From Uliginosibacterium sp036017065 (lineage in GTDB: Bacteria > Pseudomonadota > Gammaproteobacteria > Burkholderiales > Rhodocyclaceae), in the NCBI RefSeq assembly GCF_036017065.1, contig NZ_JAYXHR010000003.1:434001-498000 (forward strand): a DNA stretch of 64,000 nt. Reading direction: 5' to 3'. Both the position numbers and the translations under genes were made by a program. Position 1 is the stretch's first letter. Every line of letters starts with the position of its first letter. The notes beneath the pieces were generated by a model, which was not told where the DNA came from, did not search any database, and saw only the letters and a list, made by a program, of their open reading frames with translations. Positions 1 to 9,094 of the stretch are shown here, in pieces.

Positions 1-134
1 ACAAGATCGAAGGCCTGCTGAAGGCGACGCTGGACGAAGAGAAGGCCGCCGACAAGAAGCTCACCGAACTGGCGCTGGGCGGTGCCAACCAGGCGGCGCA
101 GCGCAGTTCGCCGACCCAAAGCAAGGCGGCCTGA
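1..134 (+). CDS. DUF892 / YciE-YciF ferritin-like protein, C-terminal end (partial)
   Basis: Only the last 43 codons are in the window; the gene enters from the left edge in the frame that begins at base 3 and stops at TGA 132-134. The tail contains LLKATLDEEKAADKKLTELA, which matches the C-terminal helix of the DUF892 family (YciE/YciF-like four-helix ferritin-like proteins, often stress-induced). The last dozen residues are a polar Ser/Gln/Ala tail without family meaning. A good hairpin terminator follows at 198-223. Family assignment is by recognition of the helix; metal ligands lie outside the window. Confidence 0.75.
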   Translation, partial: KIEGLLKATLDEEKAADKKLTELALGGANQAAQRSSPTQSKAA

Positions 135-197
135 GCACACACGGCCTCACCAAGCCGGCAGCCTATGCGCTGGTTGGCGGGCGCTGGCCATATAAGC

Positions 198-223
198 AAA
201 AGGGAGCATGTGTGCTCCCTTTT
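198..223 (+). terminator. Rho-independent terminator after DUF892 gene
   Basis: An 11-bp perfect stem (AAAAGGGAGCA / TGCTCCCTTTT) with a TGTG loop, T-rich on the plus-strand side and followed by TTTG. It can serve the DUF892 gene. Since the stem starts with A residues it could also act on the convergent minus-strand operon that ends at 295. Confidence 0.8.
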
Positions 224-294
224 GTTTGTGTCTTGCTTCTTGGGGCTGCATCCGGCATCGGTGCCAACCGACTGGCGATGGTGCGTCACACGTG

Positions 295-861
295 TCAGGA
301 GGACGCCAGCATGCCGAGCAGGCGCTCGTGCATGAGCGGCAGCGCACTCAGCGCATGGCGCGCGGCGGCTATCCTCACTTCATGCCGATCGCCACTGAGG
401 CGCAGGGTTTGCGAGGTTACGGCGACGGCTCCGCCGGAGTCTGCTCGCAGAGCCCAAGCGAAGCACTGGGTGCCCGCGGGTACGGCCGGTTGGGAGCCGT
501 CCGCGACGCCGGTGTTGGCGATCGCGAGAACAGCCGGGCTGTGACGCAGAGCGCCGCCCGCCATCTCGGCGGCCACTGCCTCGCTGGTCAGGCCGTGGGT
601 GTCGATAGTGGCAGCGTGAACCCCTAGGCAGCGCATCTTGGCTTCCGGCGTGTACGCCACGAAACCGCACTCCAGCACTTCCCCGGCGCCCTCCACATCT
701 GCCAGCAGCGCTGCAATGAGGCCGGCAGTACAGGACTCCGCCGATGTGACCGTTACTTGTCGTGCCCGCAGGTAAGCCACCACGTGACGGAGCACGACGT
801 CTTCTCCTCGCCTCTCCGGGCTACCGTGTTCTTCGGCGAACGATGGAGCGATTGCGGACAT
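295..861 (-). CDS. CinA-family protein (nicotinamide-nucleotide amidohydrolase domain)
   Basis: 188 aa, the length of a stand-alone CinA C-terminal domain, which in characterised members (PncC) deamidates nicotinamide mononucleotide to nicotinate mononucleotide. Visible hallmarks are TSAESCTAGLIAALL near residue 39 (family SAESCTGG), the LGV...GLTSEAVAAEMAGGAL segment, and NTGVADGS...VPAGT in place of the usual TGIAGP..PVGT. ATG at 861 lies 5 nt after the stop of the glycosyltransferase; a TTG at 870 would overlap that stop and is an alternative start. It is the last gene of a five-gene minus-strand operon. The substituted GIAGP loop makes the exact activity uncertain. Confidence 0.8.
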   Translation of the reverse strand: MSAIAPSFAEEHGSPERRGEDVVLRHVVAYLRARQVTVTSAESCTAGLIAALLADVEGAGEVLECGFVAYTPEAKMRCLGVHAATIDTHGLTSEAVAAEMAGGALRHSPAVLAIANTGVADGSQPAVPAGTQCFAWALRADSGGAVAVTSQTLRLSGDRHEVRIAAARHALSALPLMHERLLGMLASS

Positions 862-866
862 CAAAC

Positions 867-1559
867 TCAACTTGCCTTCGCCACCGCTGGGCCACTCAGC
901 CAGTCGCGGTAGGCCAGCAGGGTGTCACCGAAACCGCCACGGGCCCGCGCGTCGGTACGCGCGCTGGTGACCACGCGTGGTGCGGCGCTCCAGGCGATGC
1001 GGGCGCCGTTGCGCTGCAGGGCTTCGACCAGCGCCACGTCCTCGCTGCATGCCAGGGGCAGGAAGCCACCGGCGGCGAGGTAGGCGGCGGCGCTGACGCC
1101 GAGGTTGGCGGCATGGATGTGCCGGTGTCCATCCGCGTGGAGGTAGCGCTCCAGGAAGTGCAGGCGCAGGGCATCCGACAGTGCGCCGTGTGCGGACCAG
1201 TCCTCCACGCTGACCGGACCGCATACGGCATCCGCTTCCAGCGCGAGCTGGGCGGCCAGCCAGTCCGGATGCACCTTGCTGTCCGCGTCGGTGAATGCCA
1301 GCCAGCGTGCGCCACGTGCGATCAGTGCGGCGGCGCCGAGGGCGCGGCTGGCGCCCACGTTGCGCATGCCGGTCTCGATGACTTCCACGCCACGCTCGCG
1401 CGCGATGGCTGCCGATTGATCGCAGCAACTGTCGGCAACGACGACGATTGCCACCGGCTCCGCGTCAAGCGCCGGGTGCTGCGCGGCCAGCTTCAGCGCA
1501 GCGAGGGCGCGCGGCAGCAGGGCCTCCTCGTTGTGCGCGGGCACCACCACGCCGATCAT
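867..1559 (-). CDS. Family 2 glycosyltransferase
   Basis: 230 aa GT-A fold enzyme. It starts with MIGVVVPAHNEEALLPRAL, the nucleotide-sugar binding start of GT2, and has the DxD-type motif FTDADSKVHPDW near residues 90-99 and a downstream ACSEDVALVEAL acidic motif (the ED of many GT2 enzymes). No membrane segments are obvious, so it should act in the cytoplasm. The ATG at 1559 overlaps the stop of the methyltransferase by 4 nt (ATGA), which implies translational coupling. Acceptor and sugar are unknown; the neighbouring PIG-L deacetylase and methyltransferase suggest a joint glycolipid or small-molecule pathway. Confidence 0.85.
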   Translation of the reverse strand: MIGVVVPAHNEEALLPRALAALKLAAQHPALDAEPVAIVVVADSCCDQSAAIARERGVEVIETGMRNVGASRALGAAALIARGARWLAFTDADSKVHPDWLAAQLALEADAVCGPVSVEDWSAHGALSDALRLHFLERYLHADGHRHIHAANLGVSAAAYLAAGGFLPLACSEDVALVEALQRNGARIAWSAAPRVVTSARTDARARGGFGDTLLAYRDWLSGPAVAKAS

Positions 1560-2227
1560 CGCGGCACCTCGCTGGCCGGGTCGGCATAGTTGCGTGCCCA
1601 TGTCTCGATCAGCAGGTCGGCTTCTTCGTAGCGTGACAGGCGGCGCAGCGGCGCCTCGTCGAACAGCGCGTGCACCGATTCCGAAGTCTGCTGGCGGTCG
1701 TCGAAAGGCTGGCGCCAGTGGCAGGCGACGACATGACCATCCGGCGCGAGCGAGGCCAGGCATTGCTGGTGCACGTGCCGGGCATCGGCGTCGTCGAAGT
1801 AGTACAGCAGCTCGCTGAACACGATGAGATCGAACGGGCCATGTTCGCGCGGCCAGTCGTGGGGCAGCTCGTGGTCGGCGACGGTGACGTTGGGATAGTC
1901 GGCAAGCCGCTCGCGGCAGGTCGCCCGTGCGCTGGGCGAGAAGTCGCTGATCAGCACGCGGTCGCTGCGGGTGGCCAGCTCCGCGCTCAGCTCACCGATG
2001 CCGCAACCGGGTTCGAAGGCATTGCGGTAGCGGGCGCGCGGCAGCATCGCCAGCAGCAGGTCGCGCTTGCGCTGTTCGTACCACTGGCTGCGTACCTGCC
2101 AAGGGTCGCCCTGTTCGCGATAGAGCGTGTCGAAGTGCGACTGCCGCGCATCCGCCATCAGCTCGGCCGGGGGCGGCGCAAAGTCGGATGGCCGGGCGGG
2201 GGAAGGGGGCTGGGCAGGGGATTTCAT
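1556..2227 (-). CDS. NodS-like class I SAM-dependent methyltransferase
   Basis: 223 aa. The SAM-binding glycine motif FEPGCGIGELSAELA is near residue 71, followed by the acidic motif LISDFSPSA, a post-I region, and FDLIVFSELLYYFDDAD, as in class I Rossmann methyltransferases. The overall layout resembles NodS-type N-methyltransferases, which act on a deacetylated amino-sugar; that parallel fits the adjacent PIG-L deacetylase. Start ATG 2227 overlaps the PIG-L stop by 4 nt and its own stop overlaps the glycosyltransferase start, so the genes are translationally coupled. In-frame readthrough upstream of 2227 is low-complexity and is not part of the gene. Confidence 0.85.
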   Translation of the reverse strand: MKSPAQPPSPARPSDFAPPPAELMADARQSHFDTLYREQGDPWQVRSQWYEQRKRDLLLAMLPRARYRNAFEPGCGIGELSAELATRSDRVLISDFSPSARATCRERLADYPNVTVADHELPHDWPREHGPFDLIVFSELLYYFDDADARHVHQQCLASLAPDGHVVACHWRQPFDDRQQTSESVHALFDEAPLRRLSRYEEADLLIETWARNYADPASEVPR

Positions 2228-2955
2228 GTGAAGAAGATCTCCTCCGCGCGCAGCAGCGGCACCAGGGCATCCGGGTGCAGGATCGGCGGCTTGCCGGTGC
2301 TCTCGTCCGGCTGGATCTGGCTGTCGAATGCGTGGATGGCGCGCAGCTTGCGGATGCGCACCGGCATCGGCAGCGGCAGGCGGACCGCGCGCTCGCGCTT
2401 GGCATCGTCGGCCGTCAGCCAGTCCCAGCTCCAGATCGGCGTCTCCAGCAGGCGCACCTCGTGGGCCGCGGCGACCTCCGCGCAGACTTCGCCAACCGCC
2501 TGGTGGTCGGCGTGGCGATCTTCGCGCCAGGTGGTGATGACCACGTCGCCCTCGCGCAGGTGCTCGTGCAGGCACTGCCGCAGCACGTCGGCATGCGCGG
2601 CGATGGCACCGTCCGGCAGGCCCAGGCGGACGACTTCCGCATTCACGCCCAGCAGGCTCAGCGCATAGGCGGTTTCGGCAGGGCGTATCAGCGCCAGCCG
2701 GCCCACCGGCCACAGTGCCGAGCCCGGGTGGCTGGCCGTGCCGTCGGTGACGGCGATCAACAGCGCCTTGCAACCTTGTGCGCAGAACTGCGCCAGCAGG
2801 CCGCCGGCACCGAGCACCTCGTCGTCGGGATGGGGGGCCACCACCACGGCACGGCTGCCGGATGGAATCAGCGCCTCGTGGGTCACCACGGGCAGGTCGT
2901 AGAGGGCGGCCTCCTCGACGGAGAGGCGTTCCGGGCGGGTGCTTACGGCATCCAT
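2224..2955 (-). CDS. PIG-L family deacetylase
   Basis: 243 aa. PIG-L/LmbE enzymes are zinc hydrolases that remove N-acetyl groups from glycans or glycolipids. The diagnostic VVVAPHPDDEVLGAGG is near residues 37-50 and the third metal ligand motif (RHADHQAVG) sits about 100 residues later; the LPDGAI loop is also typical. The gene starts at ATG 2955, overlaps the end of the acyl-CoA dehydrogenase-like gene by 13 nt, and its stop overlaps the methyltransferase start. Related genomes sometimes fuse PIG-L to the methyltransferase, which supports a shared substrate. The substrate is unknown. Confidence 0.88.
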   Translation of the reverse strand: MDAVSTRPERLSVEEAALYDLPVVTHEALIPSGSRAVVVAPHPDDEVLGAGGLLAQFCAQGCKALLIAVTDGTASHPGSALWPVGRLALIRPAETAYALSLLGVNAEVVRLGLPDGAIAAHADVLRQCLHEHLREGDVVITTWREDRHADHQAVGEVCAEVAAAHEVRLLETPIWSWDWLTADDAKRERAVRLPLPMPVRIRKLRAIHAFDSQIQPDESTGKPPILHPDALVPLLRAEEIFFT

Positions 2956-4223
2956 GGTGGCTCCTTTTCCGGGTCGGCGGAGGTGTCGCGCAGTTGCGTG
3001 CCCAGCGCGGCGAAGTCGCGGTCGCCGTGGCTCTGGCGAAGATAGATGGGCAGGTCCGCCACCAGCCGCGCGACACGGGAGTCGTTGCACAGCGGGGCGG
3101 AGCCGAGCGCAAGGCTGGCGTGGGCGATGACGGCGCTGGCCGCGGTTTCGACGCCGAGGCGGGCGCGCAGGGCTACGTGGCGGGCGTCGCCATGCGGGTC
3201 GGCGTCGATGGCGGCCGCGGCTTCGCGCAACAGTGCGGCGGCGGCGTGCAGCGCCACCTCGCACTGGCCCAGCCTGGCCAGGCCATGCACGTCCAGTCTG
3301 GCGGAATGCAGCAGCGCCTGGGCGATGCCGCTTGCGCCGCCGAACCAGCAGGCCGCGATGCCGGCGCCGCCCTGCCAGAAGCCGGGCCGTTCGACATAGG
3401 CAGCGGGTGCGCCGACTTGGGTGCCGAGTGCGCCGGAGAAGTGGATGTTGCTGGTCTGCGTCGCCACCATGCCGACGGCATTCCAGCCGTCGTGGTTCAC
3501 GCGCACGCCGGGCTGGTGCATCGGCACGGCCACCAGGCATTGTTCGCCGGCTTCGTTCCAGGCGCTGACCAGCCCCTGGTCGACGATGCCGGCGCCGGAG
3601 CACCAGCGCTTGGTGCCGTGCAGGCTGACCATGCCGTCGGCGTGGCGGATCATGTTCACCCGGCCATCGGGTGGCTCGGCGCACCACACGCCCCACAGCT
3701 CGCCGTCGCGCATGGCAACGGCGCCGCCCAGTTCCGCCAGGATGGCGTGGGCGTCGGTGTGGGCTTCGTAGAGCTTCAGGAGCGCGAGGTCGACCGAGCC
3801 GACCTTGATCAGGGCCCGCCAGCGTTGCAGCGTCTGGCCGCTGCCGGGCAGCGGCAGCCTGCCGAGGCCTGCGACGAGCAGTGCCCGAAGGCTGCTTGCC
3901 ATGCCACGGAGATCGGAGCCTGGCCGGTGCTGTTGCAAGGCTGCGTCGACACGGCGATACAACTCGTGTGCGTCTGCGTCGGCATCAACGTGAGCGTGGG
4001 TCTGAGGGTAAAGGTCGGAGGCCGCGGGTGTGTCTTGCTGCGCCTCGGTCAGGCGTTCTGCCAGATGCTGCCTGATCGGCACCGCATGCGCCTCGGCGGT
4101 GGAGGCGCCGGGCAGGACGCGATCGCGCAGAAGCCGGGATGCACCGTGGGCAGCACCCTGGGTGGCCGCCACACGCGCGCGCTCGAAGTCATTCACCACG
4201 GGGGGCCGGAGCAGGGTTGGCAT
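2943..4223 (-). CDS. Acyl-CoA dehydrogenase-like flavoprotein
   Basis: 426 aa. The central part (LGGAVAMRDGELWGVWCAEP, HGTKRWCSGAGIVDQGLVSA, NIHFSGALGTQVG) matches the middle beta domain and substrate-binding region of acyl-CoA dehydrogenases, and the C-terminal half is the helical bundle. The first ~120 residues are Ala/His/Asp-rich and weakly conserved, including an HAHVDADADAHE stretch. It is the first gene of the operon; the start is ATG 4223. I could not identify the catalytic Glu, so FAD-dependent oxidation of an acyl-thioester is inferred from the family. Position with PIG-L, methyltransferase and GT2 suggests modification of a lipid-linked or small-molecule product rather than beta-oxidation. 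Confidence 0.8.
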   Translation of the reverse strand: MPTLLRPPVVNDFERARVAATQGAAHGASRLLRDRVLPGASTAEAHAVPIRQHLAERLTEAQQDTPAASDLYPQTHAHVDADADAHELYRRVDAALQQHRPGSDLRGMASSLRALLVAGLGRLPLPGSGQTLQRWRALIKVGSVDLALLKLYEAHTDAHAILAELGGAVAMRDGELWGVWCAEPPDGRVNMIRHADGMVSLHGTKRWCSGAGIVDQGLVSAWNEAGEQCLVAVPMHQPGVRVNHDGWNAVGMVATQTSNIHFSGALGTQVGAPAAYVERPGFWQGGAGIAACWFGGASGIAQALLHSARLDVHGLARLGQCEVALHAAAALLREAAAAIDADPHGDARHVALRARLGVETAASAVIAHASLALGSAPLCNDSRVARLVADLPIYLRQSHGDRDFAALGTQLRDTSADPEKEPPWMP

Positions 4224-4456
4224 GAGCGATATCCGGTTCGTTCGACGGGCCAGGCAGGATGTCTGGCCGGACCGTCTGAAACCGTCTCACGCCATGCCCT
4301 TGCCATGGCTTACATGGTCATCGGAAGCCGGCTTGCCGCAACTCGGATGAGCGCGGGTTGTGAAGTCAGTTTTCTCTGACAGGGCAGGGTGGCAGAGGGC
4401 AGCGCGCGGACGGATCGCAACTCGTCCGCGCACCGCCCTGTGCCGGCGGCGCGCCC

Positions 4457-6985
4457 CTACCGGAACACCGCCGCGCGCAGGTTGGTGTCCGCGCCCTCCG
4501 TCTGCACCCATACGGCAATGCCGTTGCCATTGGCATCCACCACGACCTTGGCCGCGCTGACTCCGTGGCTGTCGTCGTTGGTCTCCAGCAGGGCCGGCGT
4601 GCGCCATCCGCCGCTTGCGCGGTCGCTGGCGTACAGGTCGGCGCGCGTCGAATCGGGGGCCGAAGGCCACACCACGAGGCTTTGCCCGAGTGGCGACAGG
4701 GCGGCGGAGATGCCCAGGCCGCCCGCATAGTTCGGCCCCTGCAACTGCTGGCCGGCCTCCCAGCCGCTGCCCGGCGTGTAGCGACGCACCCACGGGAAGT
4801 CGGAGTCGGCCTGGATGTCCAGCCAGGCCGCGGTGATCTGGCCGCCGGCATTCATGGCGAGGTCGTGGCGGCCCACGTAGTCATGCGTGCCGGAGGACAG
4901 GGTTTCTTCCGCCTGGAAGCTGCCCGACACGTAGCGCCGTGCAATCAGCCCGCTCTGGCTGACGGACACCGGCTGAGACCAGGCGACCACGGCAGAGCCG
5001 CTGTCGTTGCCGGCCAGGCTGGGCGAGGAGATGCTCCAGCCGCTGTAGGCGCTCAGCGTATTGGCACTCGACCAGCCGGTGCCGTTGAAGCTGTTGTACT
5101 GGATCTCCGGCGCGCCGGCATTGGGGATGCCCAGCCAGGTGGCCAGCGCCGTGCCGCTGGCGAACACCTTGACCTGCACGTCCGAGGCCGTGCTGCCGCC
5201 GCTGCTGACCAGCCAGTCCTGGCCCCAGCTGCCCGCACTGAACTGTCGTACGCGCACCTGGAAGCCACCGCCGCCCTGGCGCTCGATCCAGGCCGCCATC
5301 GCGGTGCCGCTGGCGTTCATGGACAGGCGTGCCTCGTTGGCGTCCTCCGCCGTCACGCCGATCTGCTGCGCGCTGCCCCAGGTGCCGCTGCTGAAGCGGT
5401 TGCTCCACACCGCCATGTGCGTGCCATTGGACTGATGCCAGACCACCAGCGCGTTGCCGCTGCCGTCGGCGGCCACGCGCGGGCGCTGGGCGCTGGTCGC
5501 GGCGCTGTCGATGCGTTGCGGCGTGCTCCAGCCGGACGCCGGCACGTAGCGGCTGGCGAACACGCTCCATTGCGATCCGCTGGAAATCTGCGTCCATACC
5601 GCCACCGCATTGCCCTGGCCGTCGAAGGCGACATCCATCGCGTCCACCGAGCTGGCCAGGTTGTCGACCAGGGTGCCCGGCTGCCAGGCTCTGGCGGGCG
5701 AGCCGGCCACGCAATCCACCGCCACGTTGCTGACGTCCGCGTTCAGCGTGCCGCTGCCGTTCGTCACCGAGCAGGCCTGGCCGGTGGGGTGGGTCAGCAC
5801 GGTGACGTTGTACGGCGAACCGGCGCCCGGCCGGGTCGCGAAGGTGAATGCACCGTTGGCGGCTACACCCAGGTTGTCGCCGCCGTTGTTCTGCAGCATC
5901 AGCCCCGTGCCGGTGAGCCCGGTGACCGTGCCACCGAGGCTATGGGTCACCGAGGGCGCCGGAATCTCCACCCTCAGGGTCAGCGTGTCGCCCACCTCGT
6001 AGGTGTGGCCACCGCGCGTGCAGGTGATGCGCACGCCGATGGCATACACGCCGTTGTCCGCGTGGGTGAAGGCCAGCGGCGCGAAGCTGGTGCTGCCCAC
6101 GTAGGCCGCGCCTAGCGGCCCGATGCCGTTGGGAGTCAGGCTGGCCGAAGTCTCGTGGATCGTCTGCAGCGGCCCCATCGGCGTGGTGTCGATGCGGCGG
6201 CGGAAGAAGCGCACCGGGCCCACCGCGCAATCGATGCGGAACTGGTACTGGGTGGCGAAGGCCAGCGTGGCAGGCGCCACCAGCCGCCGGATGCCGGCCG
6301 AGCTGCTGTCGCTGCGCGCGTACTGCACCGTCTGCATCGCATTGGCCGGCGTGGCGACCACACCAGTGGCGCCGCGGTTGATCGCGCAGGCGCCTACCGG
6401 CGGCGGGTTGGGCACCGCGCAGCCCAGCCCGGTGAGGCCCCAGGAGAAAGTACTGCGCCACACCGTGGCCACGCCGCCGGCCACCGTCGCATCGACGAGC
6501 TGCCAGCTGCCGTCCTCGCTGGCGAACGCCACCTGGCCGAGCTCGGTGGTGCCCGCGGGTGCAGCGGCCACCGGCAGGTGGATCGCCACCGGCACGGCGA
6601 AGCTGATGCCGTGCGGGGTGAAGGCATAGACCTGTCCGCCGGCGCGCAGGTCGCTGTCCAGCGGCGGTGCGCCGGCGCTGCTCTGGGTGATGGCGATGGT
6701 GGTGTCGGCACTGAGCGCGCCCGGCGGAATCTCCACCTGCACGCCACCGGGACCGTTCAGCGTGCCGCCCGCGGGGCCGATCACCGCGCTGGCGGTGGGC
6801 GTTGCGGCGGGGGGCGTGGAGGGTTGCGCCGGGGACGACGGAGCCGGATCGTCGCTGCCGCCGCAGGCCGCCAGCAGGACGGTGACTGCCGCGACGCACA
6901 GCGTCGTGCGGAGGTGGCGCCAGCGCGCGCTGGCGCTGGCCGGGGTGGCGGGAAGGTCCTGCTGGGGGGCGCGACGGCAGTGCAT
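4457..6985 (-). CDS. Large ZU5-like lipoprotein with repeated beta-strand units
   Basis: 842 aa surface lipoprotein. After a long arginine-rich n-region, CVAAVTVLLAACGG forms a lipobox (cleavage before Cys, about residue 41), followed by a Pro/Thr linker. Residues ~65-150 (IGPAGGTLNGPGGVQVEIPP.., then YAFTPHGISFAVPVAI) look like a ZU5 domain. The last ~400 residues carry repeated units with the pattern G-A-AVW... followed by VxxRxxxxGxWxxxQ, suggesting a beta-propeller-like fold. Start ATG 6985 has no better in-frame alternative. Binding partners are unknown; the protein is divergent from the ABC exporter at 7306. Confidence 0.75.
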   Translation of the reverse strand: MHCRRAPQQDLPATPASASARWRHLRTTLCVAAVTVLLAACGGSDDPAPSSPAQPSTPPAATPTASAVIGPAGGTLNGPGGVQVEIPPGALSADTTIAITQSSAGAPPLDSDLRAGGQVYAFTPHGISFAVPVAIHLPVAAAPAGTTELGQVAFASEDGSWQLVDATVAGGVATVWRSTFSWGLTGLGCAVPNPPPVGACAINRGATGVVATPANAMQTVQYARSDSSSAGIRRLVAPATLAFATQYQFRIDCAVGPVRFFRRRIDTTPMGPLQTIHETSASLTPNGIGPLGAAYVGSTSFAPLAFTHADNGVYAIGVRITCTRGGHTYEVGDTLTLRVEIPAPSVTHSLGGTVTGLTGTGLMLQNNGGDNLGVAANGAFTFATRPGAGSPYNVTVLTHPTGQACSVTNGSGTLNADVSNVAVDCVAGSPARAWQPGTLVDNLASSVDAMDVAFDGQGNAVAVWTQISSGSQWSVFASRYVPASGWSTPQRIDSAATSAQRPRVAADGSGNALVVWHQSNGTHMAVWSNRFSSGTWGSAQQIGVTAEDANEARLSMNASGTAMAAWIERQGGGGFQVRVRQFSAGSWGQDWLVSSGGSTASDVQVKVFASGTALATWLGIPNAGAPEIQYNSFNGTGWSSANTLSAYSGWSISSPSLAGNDSGSAVVAWSQPVSVSQSGLIARRYVSGSFQAEETLSSGTHDYVGRHDLAMNAGGQITAAWLDIQADSDFPWVRRYTPGSGWEAGQQLQGPNYAGGLGISAALSPLGQSLVVWPSAPDSTRADLYASDRASGGWRTPALLETNDDSHGVSAAKVVVDANGNGIAVWVQTEGADTNLRAAVFR

Positions 6986-7305
6986 GGCATGTCACCAGGG
7001 CGAAAGGCTGTGCGCATCAGACTAGGAGCGCGACACACTCTGCAACAGTGCCGAAAGTCATGGTCGCGGCTGTCTGTGCGGGCACCTGTCACTGCCGCGT
7101 GCCGGAAGCGGGGAAGCCGGCGGGGCGTGAAAGCCGCGGCATCACGCCATTGGAGCGCGCTTGCCGGGCACCTGCCCGTAAGGTCACGAACGCGCTTTCC
7201 AGTCGCCTGTCATCTAGCATCCCGCCCCCGCCGGCGCTGCCCGGCGGTACCTCCAACCGGACGCCCTGCGCCCACGGCCCGGCCTGCAGGGTCGCTCCAC
7301 GACGG

Positions 7306-9072
7306 ATGCCAATGGTCAAATCAATGCTCAGATCCCTTCGTGCATTCCGGACCTCCGCGTCCGGTGGAATCGCCGGACGCTCCCTGTCCACCCTCTTCCC
7401 GCCCATCCAGGCCAGCATCCTCGCCGACTGCATCAGGCGGTCAAGGCTGCTCCTCGTCGCCTTCCTGCTGGCGACCGTACTCTCCTCGCTGTGCACGATC
7501 GCCGGCCCGCTGCTCTTCGCACACGCCATCTCGCAGGTCACCGCCGGCACGGCCACCACGCCGGGGCTGCTAGGGACCTTCGTGCTGTTCGCATCGACGG
7601 TGGCAGGCACCCGCGTGTTGCAGAACCTGAAGGGCCTGCTGTGCAACCGGCTGGACCAGGCGGTGCGCAACGAGAGCAACAAGGTCGCCCTGTCTGCCTT
7701 GCTCGATGCCCGCAGCGCGATCTTCATCGTCAACAACCCGGCCGCGATCACGACCCTGGTCCACAACCTGCTGCGCTCCAACTCCATCTACGTGCAGGTC
7801 CTGCTGATGATGGTGCTGGCCGGTGCCGCGGACATCCTCGTCGCCTTCCTGGCCATCACCGGCTACGTGAGCGGCACGGTGGCCATGTTCGTGCTCGCCT
7901 ACGGGGTCATCGAGGTGTGGCTGACCTTCCGTGGCAACGCCGCGACGCGGCAGTCGCTGCAGGCTGCGCAGGACCGCTCGGTGGAAGGCGCCAACCTGTT
8001 CGGCAACGTCCTCGGCAACATCGTGACCATCCGCGCGTTCCGCGGCCGGCGCTGGATCTCCGGCCTGTATGACCGCTGCTGCGACGACGTGCAGCACCAG
8101 TGGAACCGCTTCTACGGCGTGCAGATCCGCTACACCAGCCTGCAGGCGCTCCTGCTGGGCGTGCAGTACGCCAGCATCCTGGCCATCCTCGTCCTGACAT
8201 TGAACGGCCCCGATCTCGTGAGCCAGCTCGTGATGGTGAGCATGGTGCTATTGCTGCTGAACCAGCCGTTCGAGCTCATCGCCTATTCCCTGCGGGAGTG
8301 CGTGGTGGCACGGGGACTGGTGCGGCCGCTGCAGGACCAGCTCGACAAGTACCGGCGGGCAGACGCCGTCACCGCCACCCTGCCGCTGCCCGGCGAAGGT
8401 CCACCCGACTTCGAGCTGTCGTCGCTGGCATTCGGCTACGACGCCGGGCGCAAGGTGCTGGACGGCCTGTCGGCCCGTTTCCGCCCGCGCAACCTGAACT
8501 TCATCGTCGGGCCGTCCGGTGCCGGCAAGTCCACCCTGTTGCAGATCCTGCTGCGGCTGAACGAGTCGTACGAGGGCGAGGTGCGTGTGGACGGCACCGA
8601 GCTACGCGCCATCGACGAGCATGCCTACCTGTCGGCGGTGGGTTACGTGCCGCAGGACTCGCTGCTGATGAACATGAGCATCCGCGACAACGTCAGCTTC
8701 GGTCGCGACTGCAGCGATGCGGAGATCCTGGAATCCCTGTCGCTCGTGCGCCTGGACGAGAAGCTGCAACAGCTCGCGGAGGGCATGGACTTCGTCATCG
8801 GCGAGCGTGGCCAGCTGCTCAGCGGGGGCGAGCGCCAGCGGCTGGCCATCGCCCGTGCGCTGGTGGCGCGGCCGAAGATACTCATCCTCGACGAAGCCAG
8901 TTCCGCGCTGGATGAGGCGACCGAGCGCAGCATCTTCAAGGCCATCCGCATGATCGCAGGCAGGACGACGGTCATCGCGGTGACCCACCGGGTGGGTGTG
9001 ATCGAGCCCCAGGACCACGTGCTGGACCTCGGCGCGACTGCCACGCAACAGGACGACTCCTTGCGCGCTTGA
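7306..9072 (+). CDS. ABC transporter, fused permease/ATPase (exporter type)
   Basis: 588 aa half-transporter. About six hydrophobic segments in residues ~45-320 form the membrane domain. The nucleotide-binding domain has Walker A GPSGAGKST (~403), Q-loop PQDSLLMNMSIRDNV, signature LSGGERQRLAIARAL (~505), Walker B ILILDEASSALD (~526) and the H-loop in VTHR (~560). It should form a homodimer in the inner membrane. ATG 7306 is chosen because conservation starts there; ATGs at 7312 and 7324 are possible, and in-frame codons back to 7048 look non-coding. The substrate is not evident; no adaptor or outer-membrane partner gene is adjacent. Confidence 0.85.
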   Translation: MPMVKSMLRSLRAFRTSASGGIAGRSLSTLFPPIQASILADCIRRSRLLLVAFLLATVLSSLCTIAGPLLFAHAISQVTAGTATTPGLLGTFVLFASTVAGTRVLQNLKGLLCNRLDQAVRNESNKVALSALLDARSAIFIVNNPAAITTLVHNLLRSNSIYVQVLLMMVLAGAADILVAFLAITGYVSGTVAMFVLAYGVIEVWLTFRGNAATRQSLQAAQDRSVEGANLFGNVLGNIVTIRAFRGRRWISGLYDRCCDDVQHQWNRFYGVQIRYTSLQALLLGVQYASILAILVLTLNGPDLVSQLVMVSMVLLLLNQPFELIAYSLRECVVARGLVRPLQDQLDKYRRADAVTATLPLPGEGPPDFELSSLAFGYDAGRKVLDGLSARFRPRNLNFIVGPSGAGKSTLLQILLRLNESYEGEVRVDGTELRAIDEHAYLSAVGYVPQDSLLMNMSIRDNVSFGRDCSDAEILESLSLVRLDEKLQQLAEGMDFVIGERGQLLSGGERQRLAIARALVARPKILILDEASSALDEATERSIFKAIRMIAGRTTVIAVTHRVGVIEPQDHVLDLGATATQQDDSLRA

Positions 9073-9094
9073 GCCGGCGGCGGCAGTGCGACGC

